NCBI GenBank assembly: GCA_030431455.1
Contig: JAUIJE010000003.1
Coordinates: 576,360-640,359, forward strand
Direction: 5' to 3'
DNA from: a bacterium
Lineage (GTDB): Bacteria > Myxococcota > UBA727 > JAUIJE01
DNA length: 64,000 bases
In this document: in pieces, positions 9,352 through 17,060 of the stretch
Position numbering within the stretch: position 1 is the first letter of the stretch
Layout: every line of letters starts with the position of its first letter
Made by a program: the position numbers and the translations under genes
Notes under the pieces: generated by a model
What the model was told of the DNA's origin: nothing
Seen by the model: the letters and a program-made list of their open reading frames with translations, nothing else
The model's database searches: none

Positions 9352-10349
9352 GCGACTTCAGCGACGAGGGCTGGGGGGGCGACGGCTTCGACCCCGACGA
9401 CGACGACCGCGAGCCCATCGGGTTCAGCAGCCGCATCGACCAGATCGTGATGTTGCTCCGGGTGGGGCAGACCCACCGGGCCCTCGACCTGGCCATGGCC
9501 CTGGTCGCCGAGGACCCCGACGACGGGGACAACCATCTGCTGCTCGCCCAGGTGCTGTCCGCCAGCGAGATGCCCCAAGAGGCCCTGCACCACGTCGATG
9601 AAGCCATCGCGCGGGACGCCGACAACGAGGACGCGTGGTCGGTCCGGGCCCAGATCTGTTTTGACCTCGGCCGGGTGGCCGAGGCCGAACGGGACGTGCG
9701 CCGGGCGATCGAAATCAACCCCGAGGACGAAGACAGCTACGAGCTGTACGCGCGCCTGCTGTACATCTTTGACAAGAGCCAAGCCGCCCTCCGCCTGGTC
9801 GAGCACGCCCTCACCCTCGCCCCCGACGAGGCCAGCCTCCACGAGCTGCGCAGCCAGATTCTGCTCGAGGTCCACCCCAAAGAGGCCGAGCTCAGCGAAC
9901 AAGCCGCGCTGCAGGCGTTGCGCCTCGACCCCGAACAGACCGATGCCCACGCCGCCCTCGGCATCGTGCGGTTGCGGCAAGGGCGCCACGACGAGGCGGA
10001 GGCGTGTTTTCGCGACGCGCTCACCCTCGACCCCGCCCACGGGCTGGCCCTGCATGGTCTCGCCGAAGTGGTGATGGCCAAGTCGTGGGCCTACCGGCCG
10101 CTGCTCGCCTACAGCCTGTGGATGAGCCGGTCGTCAATCGGCACCCAGCTCGCGGTGGTCGGTTGTGCATGGGCATTGGTCACGGCCATCACCGGGGCGA
10201 TGCGCCCCTACCCGGACCTCGACGGGCTCCGCAGCGCGTTGAGCAACATCTACCTTGTGTTCTGCCTGTACACCTGGTTCGCCCGCCCGGTGACCCGTTG
10301 GTTGTTGGGCCGAAAGATCCCCTGGCTGCGAGAACTCGACGATGCGTGA
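9348..10349 (+). CDS. Tetratricopeptide-repeat protein with C-terminal membrane segments
   Basis: 333 residues starting at GTG 9348, which overlaps the preceding stop. After an acidic N-terminus (FDPDDDDRE), about six TPR units fill residues 28-240, with typical A-x2-L-x7-P spacing (for example EALHHVDEAIARDADN and EAEACFRDALTLDP). Two hydrophobic segments near 265-285 and 300-318 anchor the C-terminus in the membrane, so the TPR array probably faces the cytoplasm. TPR arrays bind peptides or partner proteins. The coupled downstream AAA+ ATPase is the obvious partner, because its own N-terminus also carries a TPR-like hairpin. Confidence 0.85.
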   Translation: MSDFSDEGWGGDGFDPDDDDREPIGFSSRIDQIVMLLRVGQTHRALDLAMALVAEDPDDGDNHLLLAQVLSASEMPQEALHHVDEAIARDADNEDAWSVRAQICFDLGRVAEAERDVRRAIEINPEDEDSYELYARLLYIFDKSQAALRLVEHALTLAPDEASLHELRSQILLEVHPKEAELSEQAALQALRLDPEQTDAHAALGIVRLRQGRHDEAEACFRDALTLDPAHGLALHGLAEVVMAKSWAYRPLLAYSLWMSRSSIGTQLAVVGCAWALVTAITGAMRPYPDLDGLRSALSNIYLVFCLYTWFARPVTRWLLGRKIPWLRELDDA

Positions 10350-11607
10350 CGCCCTGCTGCGGTCTTTGGAAGCCATGCGCTCCACCCTCGACAAGAGCCC
10401 CGACAACGGCGAGCTGTGGCTCGCGGTGGCGGACATCTTGGTCGAGCTCGAGCGCCGGTCCGAGGCGATCGAAGCCGCGACCCAGGCCGCGGTGCACCTC
10501 GACGACCCCGTGAAGCGCCGCCACGCCAAGGCCTTGTTGTCGTCGCTGCAAGGCCCGGGGGACGATCCGCCGCGCCCCCTGCGGGTCGCGGCCCACGACC
10601 GCGAGCCCGAGCTCGTCGAGGACGACCCGGACGAAGACGAGCAAGAAGAGGGGGGCGTGCTCCGCGTCTTGCGGGGCGGGCGGGCGACCGCGTCCCGCGC
10701 GGACGAGGACGGGGCGGCGCGGGCCCGGGAGACGGTGCGGTTCGACGACGTGGGCGGACTCGACCACGTCAAGGACGACATCCGGATGAAGATCGTGTTG
10801 CCGTTTCACAAGCCCGACGTGTTCAAGGCGTACGGGAAAAAGCACGGCGGGGGTTTGCTGCTGTACGGGCCGCCCGGGTGCGGCAAGACCCTGCTCGCCC
10901 GGGCCACCGCGGGTGAGGTCGGGGCCACGTTCATCAACGTGGCGATCAGCGACGTGCTCGACATGTGGTACGGCGAGAGTGAAAAGAAGCTCGCCGCGCT
11001 GTTCGACAACGCACGCCGCCAGGCCCCCACCGTGCTGTTCTTCGACGAGGTCGAGGCCATCGGCGGCTCCCGCCAACAACAACGTTCGGGCCCAGGCAAA
11101 ACCCTGGTCAGCCAGCTGCTCAACGAGCTCGACGGGGTGATGTCGACCAACCAGCGGGTGCTCGTGCTCGCGGCCACCAACGCGCCTTGGCACGTCGACA
11201 ACGCCCTGTTGCGCCCGGGCCGATTTGACCGCGTGGTGTTTGTGCCCCCGCCGGACAGCCAAGCCCGCGACGCGATCTTGCGCCTGCACCTGCGCGGCCG
11301 GCCCGGCGCCGACGCCCTGCCCCTCGACAAGCTGGTGAAAAAGACCGAGGGCCTGTCCGGCGCCGACCTCGCGGGGCTGGTGGAACGCGCGGTCGAAGCC
11401 CCGCTCAAAGAGGCGTTGCAGACCGGTGAGGTGCGGGCCCTGACCGAAAAAGACCTCGCCCGGGCCCTCCGGGACGTGCGCGCCACCGCCGGCGATTGGT
11501 TCGCCACCGCCAAGAACTACGCCACCTTCGCCAACACCAGCGGGCTGTACGACGATTTGGTCAAGTACCAAGCGGACAAGAAGGAAGGTTTCCTCCGCCG
11601 GTGGTGA
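10342..11607 (+). CDS. AAA+ ATPase with N-terminal TPR-like segment (CDC48/FtsH-type module)
   Basis: 421 residues. Residues 1-70 look like a TPR hairpin and are followed by an acidic, probably disordered linker (80-125). A single AAA+ module starts with FDDVGGLDHVK. It has Walker A GPPGCGKT (176-183), Walker B VLFFDE (231-236), sensor-1 N280 and the SRH arginine pair in RPGRFD (291-294), so it should be an active hexameric remodelling ATPase. No protease domain (HExxH) and no second ATPase module is present, unlike FtsH or full CDC48. The start overlaps the TPR gene by 8 bases. A soluble motor recruited to the membrane by the two upstream proteins is my inference; the substrate is unknown. 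Confidence 0.92.
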   Translation: MRDALLRSLEAMRSTLDKSPDNGELWLAVADILVELERRSEAIEAATQAAVHLDDPVKRRHAKALLSSLQGPGDDPPRPLRVAAHDREPELVEDDPDEDEQEEGGVLRVLRGGRATASRADEDGAARARETVRFDDVGGLDHVKDDIRMKIVLPFHKPDVFKAYGKKHGGGLLLYGPPGCGKTLLARATAGEVGATFINVAISDVLDMWYGESEKKLAALFDNARRQAPTVLFFDEVEAIGGSRQQQRSGPGKTLVSQLLNELDGVMSTNQRVLVLAATNAPWHVDNALLRPGRFDRVVFVPPPDSQARDAILRLHLRGRPGADALPLDKLVKKTEGLSGADLAGLVERAVEAPLKEALQTGEVRALTEKDLARALRDVRATAGDWFATAKNYATFANTSGLYDDLVKYQADKKEGFLRRW

Positions 11608-11609
11608 GG

Positions 11610-11631
11610 GCCGCCCGCGGCGGCGGCTTTT
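11610..11631 (+). terminator. Probable intrinsic terminator after the AAA+ unit
   Basis: A GC-only hairpin built from GCCGCC and GGCGGC is followed by four T, starting 2 bases after the AAA+ stop codon. The T-run is short. Confidence 0.5.
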
Positions 11632-11730
11632 CGTAGGCATTGGGCGTTTCTCGGCCGCGCGGCCCACGCCCCCCGGACAAAAGCGGTAGGCTCGACCTCC
11701 GTGGGCACGGGCGCGGGGGGAGGCGTGGTG

Positions 11731-14481
11731 ATGGTTCGTCGAGGATGGATGGGGCTGTTGGTGTCGGCGGGGTTGTTGTGGGGGTGTGCCCACGACCCCG
11801 CCCCCGACGCGACGCCCGCCGCGCAGCCCCGCACCTATCTGTGGGAAGTGCGCCCGGCGGAGGGGGGCGCGCCGGTGGCCTGGCTCTTGGGCTCGGTGCA
11901 CGTCGCCCGCGAGGACTCGCGCATCGATGCGGTGTTGCTTCAAGGGTTTCACGAAGCAGATACATTGGCGGTCGAGGTCGACGTCGAGGCGCTCCAAGTT
12001 CGTGAGGTGCGCGCCGCGTTCGACCAGGCCCCGGCCGCGAAGGGCCAAAAGCCCCTGTCCGAAGCATTGGGTCCCAAAGACTACGCCCGGCTGACCGACC
12101 TGCTCTCCCGGCTGAAGCTCCCGGTCCCCGACCTCGACCACAAACCGCCCTGGCTGGTGTCGCAGATGATCGCGCTGGCCGCCCCGCTGGGGACCGGGAC
12201 ATCCGGCGGCGCCCGCGCCATCGGCATCGATCAATATTTCCTGCGCTTGTCCCGGGGCAAAAAACCCATCGTGGCCCTCGAGACCTTGCAGCAACAGGTC
12301 GAGGTGCTCTCGGCCCGGCCCTTCGCGTTTCAAGTCCGCGACCTGCGCCACACCATCGCCGCGGTGGAGCGGGGCCAGTCCCCGCTCGCCTCCACCGTCG
12401 ACGCCTACTTCGACGGCACCCTCGACGAGGCGCTGCAAGCGGCGGAAAAAAAGGCCGAACAAGACGGCGACGGCGCCTACTACCGGGAGGTGTTCACCAA
12501 GCGCAACCACACCATGGCCGACAGCATCGAGCGGCTCCTGCGCAACCAAAAGCGCCCCTTCGTGGTCGTCGGGGCCGGACACTTGCTCGGCGACACCGGC
12601 GTGCCGGCGCTGCTGTCGCAACGCGGCTTCGTCGTGTCCGAGGTTCCGCCCTCGGGCACGCTGATTCCCGTCGCCATCCCCGACCCCTCCGCGCCTCCTT
12701 TGCCCGCCGTCGTCGTGCTCAAGCGCCACGTGCCCTGGCCGATCGAGCCCACCACCCAGACCGTCAAGGTCCGGGGCGTGACCGCGGAGCTGCACGTCGC
12801 GGTCCACGAAGGGGTGCGCTACGTGCACGTCGACGAGCACATGCCGCCCAACCGCGTGCCCACCCTGGCCCAACTCTACGAAGGCGCGCTTTTGGAGTAC
12901 GAAGGCCAGTTTGGGGGCAAGCTGGTTCGCCAAGAGTCCTTGCTCCTCGGGGACCTCAAGGCCCAGTTCGCGGTGTTCGAGTCCCCGCAGGCCTGGGTCG
13001 CGGCGGTGGTGGTCTGGGCCGACCACACCTTGACCAACTTCGCAGGGGTGGCGCCCGCTGACGCGTCCCCCGCGGTGCGCGCTGACATCGAAAAACGCGT
13101 GAAGGCTTTGCGCTTCGACACCGTGAGCGAGGCCACGGTGGCGGCGCAGACCGACGAGATCCTCGAAAAGATCCGCGCGCGACCGGACTGGCTGTTCCCT
13201 TTTCCCGCCTGCCCCGCGGCGCTGGCCAAGACCGCGACCACCCCGCCGCGCCTGAAGACGCTCCCCTGTCGCGTCCCCGGGCCCTGCTTCGACAAGTGCG
13301 TCGCCGGCGACGCGTGGCTGTGCATGGAGCTGGGCGACGAGTTCGGAAGCCACGGCGCGGCCTTCGAGGACATCGAGCCGCTGTACGCGCGGTCTTGTCG
13401 TCTCGGGTTCGCCGAGGGCTGCGACAGCCAGGTGGCGCATGCGTTTCGCGACGACAAAAATCCCGCCGGCTGGGCCTGCGCGGTCGAGACGTTCGCCCAC
13501 ACCTGCGAACACGGCGAGCCCTACGCGTGCCTGGACCGGGGCCTGGCGTTTGTCCATGGCCGCGGGGTCGAGGCGTCGCCCGAAGAGGCCAGCCACCTGC
13601 TCACCCGCACGTGCGAGCTCATGGACGGCCAACACCCGGCCTGCGGCCACGCCAAGGCGGCCTGGCGCAACCTCGACCTGCCCGGGCCCGAGCCGATGTC
13701 GTCCCGCGAACGCGACGCGCTGCCCACCCCCGAACGGATGGTGGGCAGCTGGAAACAGCGAGTCGGCGACGACGAGCAAGGTGAGACCTGGCACCTGCAG
13801 CCCGACGGCCGGTTGCGCATCAACAGCGCGCGCACCTTCATGGGGGTGTGGCGGCTGGAGGCGCGACAGATTCACCTCGCCATCGACGTCGACGGCAACG
13901 AGCGCGGGGTGTCGTACACCCTCGCCCTGCAGGACCAGGGGGCGGCGCTGGCCGCGACGGACAAAAATGGCGGCGCGCTCTACTATGACAAGCTGCCGGG
14001 GGCGCTTCCCACCTGGGACCGCCGGGCGACGTGGACGGACCATTCGTTCTCGGGGCTGCACGTCCGGGTCCCCGAGGGCTGGTCGGCCAACCACCACCCG
14101 GAGGACGAGACCCGCACCCAGACGCTGGCGGTGTTCAGCCCCGACGAGGCCAAGGCGCTGTTCATCATTTCCGACAGCGAGGAAGACGAAGACGCCACGG
14201 GGATCGACCCCGATGACGACGCGTTCCGCGAGCTGTTGGTCGCGTCGGTGGGCGAAGGGTTTGGCCTGTCCGCCGACGACCTCCGGCGTGCGCCCACCAA
14301 CGACTTCTTCGGGGCGGCGGCCAAGGCGGTGTACGTCGCGGACCTGTCCGGGGTCAAAGACGCGCTCACCATCGCGCGGCTCGACGACCACCATGGCTTC
14401 TCGGGGCTGGTCATCGCCTTCGTCGCCCGCGACGCGCTCGGGGACCTGCCCCCGATCGTGGACTCGCTCTCGCGGCGGTAG
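11731..14481 (+). CDS. TraB/GumN-family lipoprotein with Sel1-like repeats
   Basis: 916 residues from the ATG at 11731, chosen because GGGGGGAGG sits at good spacing and the signal peptide then ends in lipobox LLWGC (C19). Residues about 35-320 are a TraB/PrgY/GumN domain: the first conserved block WLLGSVHVAR carries the family G-x-x-H, and the second appears as GAGHLLGDTGVPALL. This fold is shared with TIKI metalloproteases, so a peptidase-like role is possible. A DcrB-like region follows, then cysteine-spaced Sel1-like repeats (about 515-650, for example CLDRGLAFVHGRGVEASPEEA) and two C-terminal domains I do not recognise. Joining GumN to Sel1 repeats in one lipoprotein is unusual. It converges on the response regulator gene at 14488. 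Confidence 0.83.
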   Translation: MVRRGWMGLLVSAGLLWGCAHDPAPDATPAAQPRTYLWEVRPAEGGAPVAWLLGSVHVAREDSRIDAVLLQGFHEADTLAVEVDVEALQVREVRAAFDQAPAAKGQKPLSEALGPKDYARLTDLLSRLKLPVPDLDHKPPWLVSQMIALAAPLGTGTSGGARAIGIDQYFLRLSRGKKPIVALETLQQQVEVLSARPFAFQVRDLRHTIAAVERGQSPLASTVDAYFDGTLDEALQAAEKKAEQDGDGAYYREVFTKRNHTMADSIERLLRNQKRPFVVVGAGHLLGDTGVPALLSQRGFVVSEVPPSGTLIPVAIPDPSAPPLPAVVVLKRHVPWPIEPTTQTVKVRGVTAELHVAVHEGVRYVHVDEHMPPNRVPTLAQLYEGALLEYEGQFGGKLVRQESLLLGDLKAQFAVFESPQAWVAAVVVWADHTLTNFAGVAPADASPAVRADIEKRVKALRFDTVSEATVAAQTDEILEKIRARPDWLFPFPACPAALAKTATTPPRLKTLPCRVPGPCFDKCVAGDAWLCMELGDEFGSHGAAFEDIEPLYARSCRLGFAEGCDSQVAHAFRDDKNPAGWACAVETFAHTCEHGEPYACLDRGLAFVHGRGVEASPEEASHLLTRTCELMDGQHPACGHAKAAWRNLDLPGPEPMSSRERDALPTPERMVGSWKQRVGDDEQGETWHLQPDGRLRINSARTFMGVWRLEARQIHLAIDVDGNERGVSYTLALQDQGAALAATDKNGGALYYDKLPGALPTWDRRATWTDHSFSGLHVRVPEGWSANHHPEDETRTQTLAVFSPDEAKALFIISDSEEDEDATGIDPDDDAFRELLVASVGEGFGLSADDLRRAPTNDFFGAAAKAVYVADLSGVKDALTIARLDDHHGFSGLVIAFVARDALGDLPPIVDSLSRR

Positions 14482-14487
14482 TCGGGC

Positions 14488-15942
14488 TCACCCGGGCGGA
14501 ATCGGCACCACCGGGGCGCGGGCCGCCCCGCGCAGCGCCGTGACCTCGTCGTCGGTGATGCGGAACTTCTCGAGCCGGTACAGCAGCACGTGCCGCGGCA
14601 CCCGCAGAAGCCGCGCCGCTTGGGAACGATTCCCGTGACATTTGGAGAGCGCGGCCACGATCAGCGCGCGCTCGACCTCCTCCAGCCCCACCCCGTCGTC
14701 GGGCACGGTGACCTCTGCGCCCCCCACCAGCCCAGGCCCCGCCGCGGCCTCGGCGGAGAGGTCCAGGCGGCCATCGCCGGGCAGCAACATGTCCGCGGTC
14801 AACGTCGCGCCCGGCTTGGCCGTGACCGACAGCCGGGTGGCGACGTTTTCCAGCTCACGCACATTGCCTGGCCACGGCCGCGCCTCGAGGGCGGTGAGCA
14901 GCCCGGGGTCGATCGCGGGGGGCTCACGTCCCGCGGCCTGCGCGGTACGCCGCAAAAACGCCGCGAACAACAACGCCACGTCGGACGCGCGGGCCCGCAG
15001 CGGGGGCAACTCGAGGGGCACGACCCGGATGCGGAAATACAGGTCCTCGCGAAACGCGCCCCGCCGGGCCATGGCCTCGAGGTCTTGGTGGGTGGCGGTC
15101 ACGATGCGCACGTTCACTTTGTGGGCGCCGCCGCCGACGACGTTGACCACCCCATCCTGCAGCACCCGCAAGAGCTTCGCCTGCAGCTCGAGGTCCAAGT
15201 CGCCGATCTCGTCGAGGAACAGCGTGCCCCCGTCCGCCTCCACGAAGCGGCCGGTGCGCGCGGCGTGGGCCCCGGTGAACGCCCCCTTGGCGTGACCGAA
15301 CAGCTCCGACTCCAGCAGCTCCTTGGGCAACGCCGCGCAGTTGACGGCCACAAACGGCCGCGCCGCCCGCGCCGACCGGTCGTGCAGCCGCCGCGCGAAC
15401 AGCTCTTTGCCGGTGCCGCTCTCGCCCCGGATCAACACCGTGGCGTCGGTGGGCGCCACCCGGTCCACGAGCTCGAGCACGTCGCGCATCGCCCGGGACC
15501 GCCCGATGATGCCCCCCGACCCCGCGACCTCTTCCAGGCGCTTTCGCAATGCCACATTTTGGCGTTCGAGATCGGTGCTGCGCGCCACCCGGTCGAGGGT
15601 CATCTGCAACACATCCCGGCCCACCGGCTTGGACAGGAAGTCCACCGCCCCCGCCTTCATCGCCTCCACCGCCGCGTCCACCGAGCCATGCGCGGTGAGC
15701 ACGATGATCGGCGGGTGCCCCTCTCGGGCGCACACCTCGCGCACCAGCTCCAGGCCATCCCGGCCGGGCATCCGCAGGTCGGTGATGATCACATCGAACC
15801 GCCCGGGCTCGTCGAGCACCGCCAGGGCCGCGTCCACCCCGTGGCGCACCACCACCTCCCGGCCCTGCTCCTCCAAGGCGAACGACATCACCTCGGCCAA
15901 GCGTTTGTCGTCGTCGACAAAAAGCACGCGTTGTTTGCTCAT
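14488..15942 (-). CDS. Sigma-54-dependent response regulator (NtrC family)
   Basis: 484 residues with the full NtrC layout. The receiver domain (1-120) has phospho-acceptor D55 and K105. The AAA+ activator domain (about 144-370) has Walker A GESGTGKE (173-180), the sigma-54-contacting loop GAFTGA (220-225) and Walker B LFLDE (241-245). A Fis-type helix-turn-helix near the C-terminus contains NRSQAARLLRVPRHVLLYRL. It is the last gene of the cus operon and its ATG overlaps the kinase stop by 4 bases. The intact GAFTGA loop means it should open sigma-54 promoters, and a candidate lies just before the first gene of the operon (23607-23622). That pair suggests metal-responsive self-activation. Confidence 0.96.
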   Translation of the reverse strand: MSKQRVLFVDDDKRLAEVMSFALEEQGREVVVRHGVDAALAVLDEPGRFDVIITDLRMPGRDGLELVREVCAREGHPPIIVLTAHGSVDAAVEAMKAGAVDFLSKPVGRDVLQMTLDRVARSTDLERQNVALRKRLEEVAGSGGIIGRSRAMRDVLELVDRVAPTDATVLIRGESGTGKELFARRLHDRSARAARPFVAVNCAALPKELLESELFGHAKGAFTGAHAARTGRFVEADGGTLFLDEIGDLDLELQAKLLRVLQDGVVNVVGGGAHKVNVRIVTATHQDLEAMARRGAFREDLYFRIRVVPLELPPLRARASDVALLFAAFLRRTAQAAGREPPAIDPGLLTALEARPWPGNVRELENVATRLSVTAKPGATLTADMLLPGDGRLDLSAEAAAGPGLVGGAEVTVPDDGVGLEEVERALIVAALSKCHGNRSQAARLLRVPRHVLLYRLEKFRITDDEVTALRGAARAPVVPIPPG

Positions 15943-17060
15943 GTGCGCTCCGGTTCGTCGGGGGCGGGGGCGGGCAGCCGGACCACGAACCGCGCGCCCC
16001 CTTCCGCTCCCACTTCATACCGAATCGTGCCCCCGTGCCCCTCGACGATGCGGCTGGCGATGGACAGACCCAACCCGCTGCCCTCGGGCCGGGTGGTGAA
16101 GAATGGATCGAACACCCGCTCGCGGTGGGCCTCGGCGATGCCCGGGCCCCGGTCTTCCACCGTCCACTCGCAGCCCTCGGGCGAGCAGCCCACCCCCACG
16201 TCGACCACCCCACCCGCGGGGCTGGCCTCGATGGCGTTGAGCACAAGATTCAATAACATTTGCAAGACCTGGTCCGCGTCCACCAACAGATTGGGACGCG
16301 CGGGGCGATCCACCCGCAATGTCACGTTGCGCTCCTGGGCGGTGCTGCCGGCCAAGCCCACCAGCCGCTCGAGGATCTCGTTGGCGTCCGCGGCTTGGCG
16401 GGTGGGGGGGCTTGGCTTGGCGAAGGCCAAGAAGCGCTCCACGATGCCGTCGAGCCGCTTGACCTCCGCGAGGTTGAGCTCGGCCATGCGGCGCCTCTTG
16501 TGCCCGGTGGGATAGTCGTCCAGAAACATTTCGGCGGTGGTCAACAGCGACGCCAGCGGGTTGCGGATCTCGTGCGCCACCCCCGCCACCAGTTCGCCCA
16601 ACGCGGACAGGCGCGCGGCCCGGTCCAAGGCCCGCCGCGCCTCATCGAGGTCGGCCTGAATCGCCCGGGCCCGGTCCACCGCCCACCCCACCGTCAGCCC
16701 GAGGGCGAGATAGAGCACCATCTCCGAGACCTTCTCCACCGCGGGCGCGGGGTCGGCGTGAAGGTGCAGGCCAAACACCTCGGTGTGCGCGGTCAAGAAC
16801 GCGTGCGGGGCGTACACCACGATCACCGCGAGCCCGGCCAGGCCGCCCCCGCGCACCCCGTACGTCACCGCGAGCATCACGATGGGCAGGTAGTACAGCC
16901 GGCGAAACAGGGTGTGGCTGTCCAGCGCGCCGAGCCCGCCGTGGGTCAGGTAGTGCAGCATCGTAATCGTGCACAGCGCCACGACCGCGGTGATGTTCCA
17001 CGCCCGCCAGGTCGCGGGGCCGGGCACGAAGCGGGCCCGCGGGGAGACACGCTCAGTCAT
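15939..17060 (-). CDS. Membrane sensor histidine kinase of the metal-efflux operon
   Basis: 373 residues. About four membrane segments at 20-130 are linked by very short loops, so there is no large periplasmic sensor domain; sensing within or near the membrane is likely. A DHp domain follows with H163 in GVAHEIRNPLASL, then an HATPase domain with NAIEAS (N box), DRGPGI (G1) and GSGLGLSI (G2). It overlaps the cusA 3' end by 8 bases and its own stop overlaps the regulator start, so it is clearly co-transcribed. The histidine-containing segments FLTAHTEVFGLHLHAD (about residues 88-103) could bind metal, which is speculation. Cognate partner: the NtrC-type regulator at 14488. Confidence 0.94.
   Translation of the reverse strand: MTERVSPRARFVPGPATWRAWNITAVVALCTITMLHYLTHGGLGALDSHTLFRRLYYLPIVMLAVTYGVRGGGLAGLAVIVVYAPHAFLTAHTEVFGLHLHADPAPAVEKVSEMVLYLALGLTVGWAVDRARAIQADLDEARRALDRAARLSALGELVAGVAHEIRNPLASLLTTAEMFLDDYPTGHKRRRMAELNLAEVKRLDGIVERFLAFAKPSPPTRQAADANEILERLVGLAGSTAQERNVTLRVDRPARPNLLVDADQVLQMLLNLVLNAIEASPAGGVVDVGVGCSPEGCEWTVEDRGPGIAEAHRERVFDPFFTTRPEGSGLGLSIASRIVEGHGGTIRYEVGAEGGARFVVRLPAPAPDEPERT

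Noticed and set aside
10189-14394. A 1401-codon minus-strand open frame opposite the AAA+ and GumN genes
   Set aside because: Spans two well-supported genes and their terminator on the other strand; Gly/Arg/Val/His-biased composition and no domain.
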